Made by a program: the position numbers and the translations under genes. 45,751 nt of DNA, from assembly GCA_036501535.1 (NCBI GenBank), contig DASYAE010000116.1, forward strand, positions 1 through 45,751. Direction: 5' to 3'. The DNA is from DASYAE01 sp036501535 (GTDB taxonomy: Bacteria > Actinomycetota > Actinomycetes > Streptomycetales > Catenulisporaceae). The notes under the pieces are model-generated. The model was not told the origin of the DNA, made no database searches, and saw only the letters and a list, made by a program, of their open reading frames with translations. Of the stretch, positions 17,401 to 23,382 are shown piece after piece; position 1 is the first letter of the stretch; every line of letters begins with the position of its first letter.

Positions 17401-18398
17401 ATGGACTCGCCGCTGGCCCGCGCGCCGTCGATGACCACGACGATGTGCGGCTGGTCGTAGATCGGCGTCGCGTCGCGGGAGAAGCGGGGCCGGTCGGCCA
17501 GCTCGGCGCTGAGCGCCTCCTCGAGCTCGGTCGCGTCGGAGAAGATCAGCCGCATCGAGCCGGCCGCGTCGGTGTCCTTCGGGTGCTGGGCGTGCGGCAG
17601 CCACTTCACCCATTCCCAGTGGTGCCGGCGGTTCTCCGCGGCGACCACGCAGATGCGCATCTCGTCCGGCGCGTGGAAGGTGGCCAGCTGGGCGATGACG
17701 CCGCGGGCCTCGGCGCGCGCGTCCTCCGCGGTGCCGCGCTCGCCGGGGCCGATCAGCACGGTCCAGAACGACCGGAACGACACGGCCAGCGGCAGGGCCT
17801 TGAGATTGCCCTGCACCTTGATGAACCGGCGCAGCGCGTCGGCGCAGATCGGCTCGAGCTCGTCGACCGGCGCGGTGTCCGGCGCGACCAGGGGGGTGGC
17901 CAGGCGCTGCGCGCCGAAGCCGAGGCGCACCTGCCCGAAGTCGGGGTCCGTGGGTCGGCGCTCCCAGAGGCGCTGGCCGCTGGTGACGATCGCCCACAGG
18001 TGCGAGGGCGCCGGGTGCGACCACATTTGCGCGGCATACTGCTGGTCCTGCGTCTTGCGTACCTGCACGCGCATCTGGCTCAGGTACCGCAGATAGTCGC
18101 GGCGGGCGTCGGCGGCCTTCCCCTTGCCGCCCTTCTTGCCCTGCGACATGGTGCCGGCGCCCATGGCGAGCGAGCCGACCACCGTCATGCCGCCCATCAT
18201 CTTCATCATGATGTTGCTGCCGGGCATGAAGAAGAACGCCACCGACCCGAGACCGGTGACCAGGGGCAGGAGCTGCATCAGCGCGCCGCTGCCGGCCTTC
18301 GCGCGGCCGAGCTCGGGCGGCGGCTCGAGCTTGATCTCCCCGGACGGCACCTGCGGCGGATGCACCCGCGGCGGCCGCTTGACTATGACCGTGCTCAA
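14406..18398 (-). CDS. eccC: Type VII secretion ATPase EccC
   Basis: The FtsK/SpoIIIE-type motor of ESX/type VII secretion, which pushes WXG100 proteins across the membrane. It has 1330 residues, with EccCa and EccCb parts fused. Two N-terminal membrane segments lie at about 38-85 (LLPLVTGLGSVAFFFMPG; MTVVGSLAMGAG). Three ATPase domains carry Walker A motifs near residues 476 (GATGSGKSE), 839 (GGPRSGKST) and 1123 (GEGESGKT). The start is TTG 18398 (LSTVIVKRPPR), matching family N-termini, with a GGGAGGGG ribosome-binding site upstream. It is divergent from eccD. In Streptomyces the ESX locus also lies near rpsO-pnp, but here no esx, eccB, eccE or mycP gene is seen. Confidence 0.95.
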   Translation of the reverse strand: MSTVIVKRPPRVHPPQVPSGEIKLEPPPELGRAKAGSGALMQLLPLVTGLGSVAFFFMPGSNIMMKMMGGMTVVGSLAMGAGTMSQGKKGGKGKAADARRDYLRYLSQMRVQVRKTQDQQYAAQMWSHPAPSHLWAIVTSGQRLWERRPTDPDFGQVRLGFGAQRLATPLVAPDTAPVDELEPICADALRRFIKVQGNLKALPLAVSFRSFWTVLIGPGERGTAEDARAEARGVIAQLATFHAPDEMRICVVAAENRRHHWEWVKWLPHAQHPKDTDAAGSMRLIFSDATELEEALSAELADRPRFSRDATPIYDQPHIVVVIDGARASGESMLLHGEGMVGVTTIEVDADGHANVVRGGLHLTVEGEVLHLETGGGAAFHGYSDRLSIPQAEALARQLAPLRVGGKGDSDEPLLSALDFTDLMGIGDPGQFDPARGWRRLSPQDRLRVPIGVGENGEPVIIDIKEAALGGMGPHGLCIGATGSGKSEVLRTLVLALAVTHSSETLNFVLSDFKGGATFAGMSEMPHTAAVITNLADDLTMVDRMRDAIVGEMNRRQEMLRDGGNFKNIHDYEKARAAGSALTPMPNLVIVLDEFSEMLTAKPEFLDLFIQIGRIGRSLGVHLLLASQRLEEGKLRGLDTYLSYRLGLKTFSAAESRVVLGVPDAFNLPAVPGSGYLKTVGQEGGNPAGVRFKAAYVSGTYRPQTRAVEGRKLDHRRPTLFTSNYQIPPQVQASDEIPAQRGGDDDDDVLADTVLDVLVRQMEGQGPAAHQVWLPPLIDPPTLDQLMPGLQTTAQRGLTAPDYPGLGRLVVPIAIADKPIEQKREVYQLDLSSAAGHAVVVGGPRSGKSTMVRTILTGLALGHTPAEVQFFCLDFGGGSLMSLTGLPHVSGIGGRLDADVVRRIVSEVVSLVDKREESFRRNAIDSIGTFRARRARGELPDEPFGDVFLVVDGWQTVRSDFDMLEADIVDVTQRGLGFGVHVILTAARWPEIKPALKDAINTRVELRLGDPMESDIDRKVAANVPAGTPGRGLTRGKLHFLSALPRIDGVESASDLADGVAKTVSAIADGWHGPVAPKLRMLPTMVDVRELPPAAQRPGQVIPLAVDETKLEPVYLDFNADPHFLMFGEGESGKTSVLRTIIRGITEAYTPQQARILMIDYRRTLLGEVPESHQLSYCPSAQAVTKDIGEIRPYLVSRQPGPDVTQEQLRNRSWWTGPEIFVIVDDYDLVATQGNNPLMPLGEFIPMARDLGLHVIISRASGGASRALFEPLIQRLRESRQPGLLLSGDRDEGQLIGNVRPSQQPAGRGTLVSRKHGTVLVQTAYAQPSV

Positions 18399-18770
18399 CG
18401 CGGTCCCCTCCCGTGAAAGTCCGTGCTGGCCGGAGGTCCGCTCGCCGTCCCTGAACAGTGCTCGTGGACACCTGCCCACGCGTCACAGCGCCCATGAACG
18501 GCATGTCGGCCGGCCGTTCCCGTGAGAATACCGCCGAAGCGGCGGCATGACTCCGAGTGAATCGTAGTACTGTGCTCAGCCGCGCAATAGACGCAATGGA
18601 CTCCTTCGTCCATGCGCCCCGGCAAACCGGCGGACCAAACAGTTGCTGTTCCGGGTAGGGTTGCCGGTCGTACCATCATGGGCGGGCGCGTAGGCGCCGG
18701 CGGACGGGGAGAACTGGCCGCGGGGGCCGCGTGCCGGGAAACGGCGCGTGGGAACGAGGAGGGGCATTCC
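18399..18770. other. Divergent eccC/eccD promoter region
   Basis: 372 bases between two TTG start codons facing apart. I see no gene, in particular no WXG100 (Esx) reading frame on either strand. A TACCAT hexamer at about 18671 is a possible -10 for eccD. Ribosome-binding sites flank both ends (GGGAGGGG on the minus strand, GAGGAGGGG on the plus strand). Confidence 0.5.
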
Positions 18771-20222
18771 TTGAGCAGCGGTGTGATGACGGGCTTCTGC
18801 CGGATCACGGTGGTCGCGCCGAACGTACGGGTGGACGTGGCGCTGCCGGAGGACGTGCCGCTGGCCGAGCTGCTGCCGGACGTGCTGCGCATGGCCGACC
18901 AGTGGCAGAGCGAGGGGGCCCACGCGGGCTTCGTGCTCGCCCGGCTCGACGGCAGCGAACTGGACACGGGCGTCTCGCTCGCCGCCCAGGACATCCACAA
19001 CGGGGACCTGTTGTACCTGCGCCCGGCCACCGAGGTGCTGCCGCCGCCGGTCTACGACGACGTCGTGGACGCGATCGCGCAGACGGTCGGCGACGACCGG
19101 CGGATGTGGGGCGGGGACAACTACCGCCAGGTGGGCCTGGCGATCGGCGCGGTCATGCTCGGCGTCGGCGCGTACGTGCTCTTCAACCCGGGGGACCCGC
19201 TGCAGCTGCACGGCACCACCGCCGCGGTGGCCACCGTGTTCGGCCTCGTGCTCGCGGTGGCCGGCGGCCTGCGGTCCCGCATCTACAAGGACCACATCGG
19301 CGGCGCGGTGCTCACCGCGATCGCCACCATCTACGGCTTCATCGGCGGGCTCGGCATCCCGCCGATCACCCCCACCCTGACCACCTCGGGCCTGGGCCGG
19401 ACGCACTTCACCGTGGGCTGCTGCGTCGCGGTCGTGGTCGGCCTGATCGGCACCATCCTGCTGGAGCGGCACGACGAGGCCTGCCTGGCGGGCACGCTGA
19501 CCGCCGCGGCCGGCGCCATCGCCGGGGGCATCGGCATCGCGGTCGACGCGCCGCCGGCGAAGATCGCGGCCGGGCTGGGCACCGTGGCGATCGCCGCGAT
19601 CGGCTTCCTGCCCGGCTTCGCGCTGCGGTTCGTGCGCTTCCCGATGCCGCAGCTGATCGACGGCGCCCCGCAGGTCGGCAACCAGGGCGCGCGGCGGGCC
19701 GGGCTGCCGGCCGGCAGCGACGACCCGGTGGACGTCGCCGACATCGAGCGGCGCGCGGCCCGCGGCCACGAGCTGCTCACCGGCCTGACCGGGGCCTGCG
19801 CGCTCACCGTGATGCTCAGCTCATTCACCCTGGGGTTCGCCTCGACGGGCCGGGACGGTGGCCCGTGGGCGATCGGCATGGCGGCGGTGCTCGCGCTGGC
19901 GCTGTTCTCCCGGGCCCGGCTGTTCCGCCGGGCCGGGCAGGTCGGCGTGCTGTTCTGGGGCGGCGGTCTTAGCGGCGCGGTGGTGCTCATCGGCGCGAGC
20001 ACGCACGTCGGCGCGACGGCGCACAGCACCTGGTACTTCGGCGTGGTCCTGCTGACCGGCCTGATCATGCTGGCGGTCGGCATGGCGCTGCCGGAGCGCA
20101 CGCTGACTCCGCGCTGGGCCCGCTCCGTCGACCTGCTCGACGGGCTGCTGCTGGCCTCGGTCATCCCGGTCGTGCTCGGCGTGATGCAGGTCTACGGCAC
20201 TATGCAGACGGTCGTACATTAG
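18771..20222 (+). CDS. eccD: Type VII secretion membrane protein EccD
   Basis: The main channel-forming component of the ESX membrane complex, 483 residues. The N-terminal ubiquitin-like YukD domain (about 1-95: FCRITVVAPNVRVDVALPEDVPLAELLPDVL ... DGSELD, IHNGDLLYLRP) is followed by about eleven hydrophobic segments from residue 120 on (VGLAIGAVMLGVGAYVLF, TAAVATVFGLVLAVAGGL and others) with a cytoplasmic loop at about 300-325 (GAPQVGNQGARRAG). TTG 18771 is chosen because GAGGAGGGG ends six bases upstream; ATG 18786 is the alternative. Transcribed divergently from eccC. A MerR gene follows after 41 bp. Confidence 0.94.
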   Translation: MSSGVMTGFCRITVVAPNVRVDVALPEDVPLAELLPDVLRMADQWQSEGAHAGFVLARLDGSELDTGVSLAAQDIHNGDLLYLRPATEVLPPPVYDDVVDAIAQTVGDDRRMWGGDNYRQVGLAIGAVMLGVGAYVLFNPGDPLQLHGTTAAVATVFGLVLAVAGGLRSRIYKDHIGGAVLTAIATIYGFIGGLGIPPITPTLTTSGLGRTHFTVGCCVAVVVGLIGTILLERHDEACLAGTLTAAAGAIAGGIGIAVDAPPAKIAAGLGTVAIAAIGFLPGFALRFVRFPMPQLIDGAPQVGNQGARRAGLPAGSDDPVDVADIERRAARGHELLTGLTGACALTVMLSSFTLGFASTGRDGGPWAIGMAAVLALALFSRARLFRRAGQVGVLFWGGGLSGAVVLIGASTHVGATAHSTWYFGVVLLTGLIMLAVGMALPERTLTPRWARSVDLLDGLLLASVIPVVLGVMQVYGTMQTVVH

Positions 20223-20263
20223 AACGAACTGTGCATGGTTGTGACGAAGCGTCAGGTGACGGC

Positions 20264-20773
20264 ATGGCAGAGATCGACGTGGGACTGAGCATCGGGCAGG
20301 TCGCTGCGAAGAGCGGCCTGAGTGTGCACACGCTGCGCTTTTACGAGCGCGAGGGCATGTTCGCCGAACCGGTGCGGCGCGATGCGAGCGGGCGGCGCGT
20401 CTACACCGCGGACGACGTGGAGTGGCTTTCGATATGCACCAGCTTCCGCGCCTCGGGCATGCCGCTGACCGAGATCCGGCGGTACGCGGAGCTGGTCAAG
20501 GCGGGCAGCGGCAATGAAGCGGAGCGGCTCGCGCTGCTGCGCCGGCACCGGGAGCGCGTCGACGAGCAGCTCAGCGCGCTCACCCGGTGCCGCGAGGTGA
20601 TCAGCTACAAGGTCGGGGTCTACGAGGAGCGGGTGGCCCTGGGCACCGCCGAGAGCCTGTGGAGCCCGCCGTTCGGGGCCGACACCGAGCCTGAGGACTG
20701 CCCCTGCCGCGGCGTCATCGATCCAGCTCCCGCGCATAGCGGACCTCGGGAATCGTCGCCGCAGCCATGGTGA
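20264..20773 (+). CDS. MerR-family transcriptional regulator
   Basis: A regulator of 169 residues with an N-terminal MerR winged helix (about 7-75): LSIGQVAAKSGLSVHTLRFYEREGMF, RRVYTADDVEWLSICTSFRASGMPLTEIRRY. A coiled-coil dimerisation helix follows (LALLRRHRERVDEQLSALTRCREVISYKV). The C-terminus has the pair EDCPCRG and then a loose tail. No metal or redox cysteine arrangement typical of SoxR, CueR or ZntR is evident, so it fits the broad stress/aldehyde-type MerR group. ATG 20264 follows caggtga. Its last 59 bases overlap the 3' end of the convergent GNAT gene. Its target is unknown. Confidence 0.88.
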   Translation: MAEIDVGLSIGQVAAKSGLSVHTLRFYEREGMFAEPVRRDASGRRVYTADDVEWLSICTSFRASGMPLTEIRRYAELVKAGSGNEAERLALLRRHRERVDEQLSALTRCREVISYKVGVYEERVALGTAESLWSPPFGADTEPEDCPCRGVIDPAPAHSGPRESSPQPW

Positions 20774-21257
20774 TCTGCCGGTCGGCGCCGTCCGCGGCCC
20801 AGCCGCGCCGCTCGTAGAAGCGGCGGGCGCGGTCGTTGGCCGGCAGGACCCAGAGCACGGCCCGCCGGAAGCCCGCGTCCGCCAGCGCATCGAGCGCGGC
20901 GGCCATCAGCGCGGAGCCGGCGCCCGAGCCCCACTGTTCCGGCCCGACGTTGATGGCGTAGAGCTCGCCGGTCTCCGCGTCGACCTCGGCGGCGGCCCCT
21001 GCATCGCCGTCGTGAATGAGCGGGACGCCGGTGTGTACGAACCCGGCGACGCCCTGGTCGGTCTCGGCGACGCCGATCCACTCGCGCTCGGCGCGCTGCG
21101 CGGCGAGGCGCCGGCGCCATCCCTCGGTGCGCCGCTCGGCGGTGATGGTGTCCAGGAAGTCCTGCGGCATGTGGCCGGTGTATGCGGCGTGCCAGGCGGC
21201 GGCGTGCAGGCGGCCCAGCGCGGGGGCGTCTTCGGGCAGGGGCGTGCGAACTCTCAT
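20715..21257 (-). CDS. GNAT-family N-acetyltransferase
   Basis: An acetyl-CoA-dependent acetyltransferase of 180 residues. The fold starts at residue 1 (MRVRTPLPEDAPALGRLHAAAWHAAYTG, typical of the RimI-like GNAT group). The acetyl-CoA motif A is ELYAINVGPEQWGSGAGSALM (Q-x-x-G-x-G/A), followed by AVLWVLPANDRARRFYERRGW, the usual motif B. The substrate cannot be told. The 3' end overlaps the MerR gene on the other strand by 59 bp, so the two transcripts are antisense at their ends. Confidence 0.9.
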   Translation of the reverse strand: MRVRTPLPEDAPALGRLHAAAWHAAYTGHMPQDFLDTITAERRTEGWRRRLAAQRAEREWIGVAETDQGVAGFVHTGVPLIHDGDAGAAAEVDAETGELYAINVGPEQWGSGAGSALMAAALDALADAGFRRAVLWVLPANDRARRFYERRGWAADGADRQITMAAATIPEVRYARELDR

Positions 21258-21318
21258 GCCGCCGAAGTATTGCGTGCCGGCCGGGCCCGGGGCCCGGGGT
21301 TTTCCCGGCCGCGCCGGG

Positions 21319-21609
21319 TCACAGCCCGGCGGCGTGCCAGAAGACGCCGCCGTGGCCGGCCGCGCTGTGCGCCGCGAGCGCGGCGAACAGGACCAGGTCG
21401 GCGACGCCGAGGCCGATCGCGAGCGCGGCCCGGCCGCGCCGGCCGGTGCCGGCGCGCAGCGCCATGGCGCCGAGCACGATGGCGATCGGCCCCAGGATGA
21501 TGTTGCCGAACAGCAGCCCGACCAGGCCGCTGACGAAGCCGACGACCGCCTTGCCGTCGGTCTCCGCGGACCTGGCGGCGCGGGCGGGCCGGGTGTCCTG
21601 GTAAATCAT
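21319..21609 (-). CDS. Small two-helix membrane protein (DUF4190-like)
   Basis: A protein of 96 residues with two hydrophobic helices: VVGFVSGLVGLLFGNIILGPIAIVLGAMAL (about 26-55, perhaps a hairpin) and AALAIGLGVADLVLFAALAA. The first segment resembles the DUF4190 pattern (a Gly-rich helix followed by an ALR-type loop). ATG 21609 has a GGAAGGA ribosome-binding site. The frame stays open to 21840, but there it overlaps the real upstream gene in another frame, so the longer version is rejected. It lies 31 bp after the 57-residue gene at 21641-21814 and is probably cotranscribed with it. The function is unknown. Confidence 0.72.
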   Translation of the reverse strand: MIYQDTRPARAARSAETDGKAVVGFVSGLVGLLFGNIILGPIAIVLGAMALRAGTGRRGRAALAIGLGVADLVLFAALAAHSAAGHGGVFWHAAGL

Positions 21610-21640
21610 GGTTCTGTCCTTCCGGGTGCGGCTGGTGCGG

Positions 21641-21814
21641 TCAGCGCGTGGCGCGGCGTCCGTGGCGGCGGCTGAGCGCGCTGCGTCCGGCGAAGGCGAG
21701 CAGCCAGAGCACGATGGCGGCGCCGAGGGCCAGCACCGCGTGGCCGGTGACGAAGCCCGCGGTGCCGCCGAACACGGTGAGCAGGGCGAGTCCCGCCACG
21801 AGAAGCAGCAGCAT
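21641..21814 (-). CDS. 57-residue two-helix membrane protein
   Basis: A very small gene: MLLLLVAGLALLTVFGG ... ends in SRRHGRRATR then TGA. Two hydrophobic helices (about 2-23 and 26-43) are followed by a strongly basic tail, a positive-inside anchor. AAAGGGGA lies nine bases before the ATG at 21814. It is the first gene of a likely two-gene unit with the DUF4190-like gene and is divergent from the TetR gene at 21973, with a palindrome and tandem repeats between. I do not recognise a family. The translation, ribosome-binding site and hydrophobic pattern support a real gene. Confidence 0.6.
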   Translation of the reverse strand: MLLLLVAGLALLTVFGGTAGFVTGHAVLALGAAIVLWLLAFAGRSALSRRHGRRATR

Positions 21815-21874
21815 GATTCGCGTCCCCTTTCGGATAACATTTGTTCACTGAAATCAAGCGTACCCTGGCGGCGG

Positions 21875-21896
21875 TGGGCGAACGGTCGTTCACCCA
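21875..21896. promoter_or_regulatory. Palindrome, likely TetR operator
   Basis: tgggcgaacg (21875-21884) / cgttcaccca (21887-21896), 9 of 10 bases paired around gt. It sits between the divergent small membrane genes and the TetR gene. A related half-site gttcac occurs at 21843-21848. Placement and symmetry suggest the operator of the adjacent regulator. Confidence 0.55.
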
Positions 21897-21899
21897 GTG

Positions 21900-21941
21900 A
21901 GTTATGACACAGCAGTTATGACACAGCAGTCGTGACACAAC
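21900..21941 (+). repeat. Three tandem 14-bp repeats
   Basis: agttatgacacagc occurs twice exactly (21900-21913, 21914-21927) and once with three changes (agtcgtgacacaac, 21928-21941). The unit is AT-rich for this genome and lies 32 bp before the TetR start, directly after the palindrome. It may be a set of regulator half-sites or a promoter array. Confidence 0.75.
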
Positions 21942-21972
21942 ACCGCCCACACGTGAGGAGAGCGCACGGACC

Positions 21973-22611
21973 ATGACCGAGCCCGGCCTGCGCGCGACCC
22001 GCAAATTGCAGACCCGCCAGGCGCTGCTCGACGCCGCGCTGGCGCTGCTGGAGCAGCAGAGCCTGAGCAGCCTCGGCCTGCGCGAGGTGACCCGGGCCGC
22101 CGGGATCGCGCCGGCCGCGTTCTACCGGCACTTCGCGGACACCCGCGAGCTCGGCGTCGCGCTGGTGCACGAAGCGCTGGCCAGCCTGCACGCGATGGTC
22201 GCCGACATACGCGGCCAGGGGGTCGCCACCGACGAGGTCATCGCACGCACGGTCGACGTGATCGCCGGTTACGTCCGCGAGCGGCGCGCGCACCTGCGCT
22301 TCCTGGCCCGGGAACGGCACGGCGGCGTCGCCGTGGTCCGCGCGGCCATCGCCGCGGAGGCCGGCCAGTTCGCCGACGAGCTGGCCGCCGACCTCGCCAC
22401 CCGGCCCGAGTCGCGCGGCTGGTCCGAGCCGGACCTGCGCATGCTCGCCAGCCTTTACGTCGACCAGGCGATGCTCACCGCGACCGCGCTGCTCGAGGTC
22501 GAGCCCGACGACACCGCGGCGCTGGAGCGGACGCTCGCGGCGGCGCGCGCTCACCTGCGCATCATCACGCTCGGGCGAATGCACTGGCTCGATCAGCGAT
22601 TAGCACTGTGA
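21973..22611 (+). CDS. TetR-family regulator, FabR-like
   Basis: A regulator of 212 residues. The DNA-binding domain (TRQALLDAALALLEQQSLSSLGLREVTRAAGIAPAAFYRHFADTRELGVALVHEAL, about 14-68) closely follows the FabR pattern, in which FabR controls unsaturated fatty-acid genes. The C-terminal half (VIARTVDVIAGYVRERRAHLRFLARERHGG) also fits that group. No lipid gene is adjacent; the immediate divergent partners are the two small membrane proteins, so local control of those is the likelier role. GAGGAG lies about 14 bases before ATG 21973. The ligand is unknown. Confidence 0.85.
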   Translation: MTEPGLRATRKLQTRQALLDAALALLEQQSLSSLGLREVTRAAGIAPAAFYRHFADTRELGVALVHEALASLHAMVADIRGQGVATDEVIARTVDVIAGYVRERRAHLRFLARERHGGVAVVRAAIAAEAGQFADELAADLATRPESRGWSEPDLRMLASLYVDQAMLTATALLEVEPDDTAALERTLAAARAHLRIITLGRMHWLDQRLAL

Positions 22612-22734
22612 CGACGGCGGTCGGAGGAGTCGTCCAGGTCCGTTACGATGTAACTGTAAACAGTGCCAGGGCCCAGTCTGCTCCCGTGACCTAGACCAGG
22701 AGCGCCCGGCACGCGATCTCCCGAAGGAGAGCCG

Positions 22735-23004
22735 ATGGCGCTCGATGTCGCCACCAAGAAGCAGATCCTGACCGAGTACGGAACCGCCGAAGGCGACACC
22801 GGCTCTCCCGAGGTGCAGGTCGCGCTGCTGACCAAGCGCATCAATGACCTGACCGAGCACCTGAAGGCGCACAAGCACGACCACCACTCCCGGCGCGGGA
22901 TGTACCAGCTGGTCGGCAAGCGCCGCCGGCTGCTGAAGTACCTGGCCGCCAAGGACATCGAGCGCTACCGCTCGCTCATCGAGCGGCTCGGCCTGCGCCG
23001 ATAG
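22735..23004 (+). CDS. rpsO: 30S ribosomal protein S15
   Basis: Primary rRNA-binding protein of the small-subunit platform, 89 residues, full length. Typical sequence: MALDVATKKQILTEYGTAEGDTGSPEVQVALLTKRI, HLKAHKHDHHSRRGMYQLVGKRRRLLKYL, IERLGLRR. GAAGGAGA lies a few bases before ATG 22735. It is followed by a strong terminator and then pnp, the standard rpsO-pnp order. No pseudoknot-type autoregulatory element is recognised. Confidence 0.98.
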   Translation: MALDVATKKQILTEYGTAEGDTGSPEVQVALLTKRINDLTEHLKAHKHDHHSRRGMYQLVGKRRRLLKYLAAKDIERYRSLIERLGLRR

Positions 23005-23051
23005 CGCCGGTCACGCGGCGGCAGGCGCAGGTCCCGAACGTTCGAACACCG

Positions 23052-23083
23052 GAGCGGTGCCCGCAGCTGGTCGGGCACCGCTC
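23052..23083 (+). terminator. Strong rpsO terminator hairpin
   Basis: gagcggtgcccg (23052-23063) / cgggcaccgctc (23072-23083), 12 perfect base pairs with an 8-base loop, 47 bases after the rpsO stop. Confidence 0.8.
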
Positions 23084-23118
23084 TCAGGTGTTTCGGCGTC
23101 ACGCGCGCGCTGCGCATG

Positions 23119-23148
23119 GATTACCGTTGCGGTGGATAGCACTGTAGA
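23119..23148 (+). promoter_or_regulatory. Possible pnp promoter
   Basis: TTACCG (23119-23124) and TAGAAA (23143-23148) are separated by 18 bp in an AT-rich stretch following the rpsO terminator. The match to a vegetative promoter is weak. Confidence 0.3.
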
Positions 23149-23382
23149 AAACGACATAACCACCAGTAGCACGAACGGCGCCGGCCCGAGCGCGCGAGGC
23201 CGGCCGCGAGGAGACGAGGAACGCGGCGTTCATCGCCGCGGCTTCAGGCCAGGGCCGATCTTCGGTAGTGGCCGCCGGGAGCACGGGCTGCCGGCGGCTT
23301 CGATCGGAGACCGGTGTCCGGGTTGAGGTCGCCGCATCGGTGACGGCGTCGCGTTCCCGAGGACACGACAAGGAGGGAACCC

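Larger units (their letters stand above)
23005..23382 (+). other. rpsO-pnp intergenic region
   Basis: 378 bases without a gene. It holds the rpsO terminator (23052-23083) and an AT-richer stretch at about 23115-23165 with a possible promoter. The rest, to the AAGGAGG before pnp, is GC-rich leader in which I see no clear motif. In other bacteria a hairpin here is used by PNPase for autoregulation. Confidence 0.5.

Noticed and set aside
14451..18416. Plus-strand open frame of about 1320 codons opposite eccC
   Set aside because: The translation is repetitive Ala/Arg/Val/Gly/His without motifs. The minus strand encodes a full EccC.
21610..21840. N-terminal extension of the DUF4190-like protein
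   Set aside because: The extra 77 residues are Ser/Cys/Pro-rich and overlap, in another frame, the hydrophobic 57-residue gene with its own ribosome-binding site.
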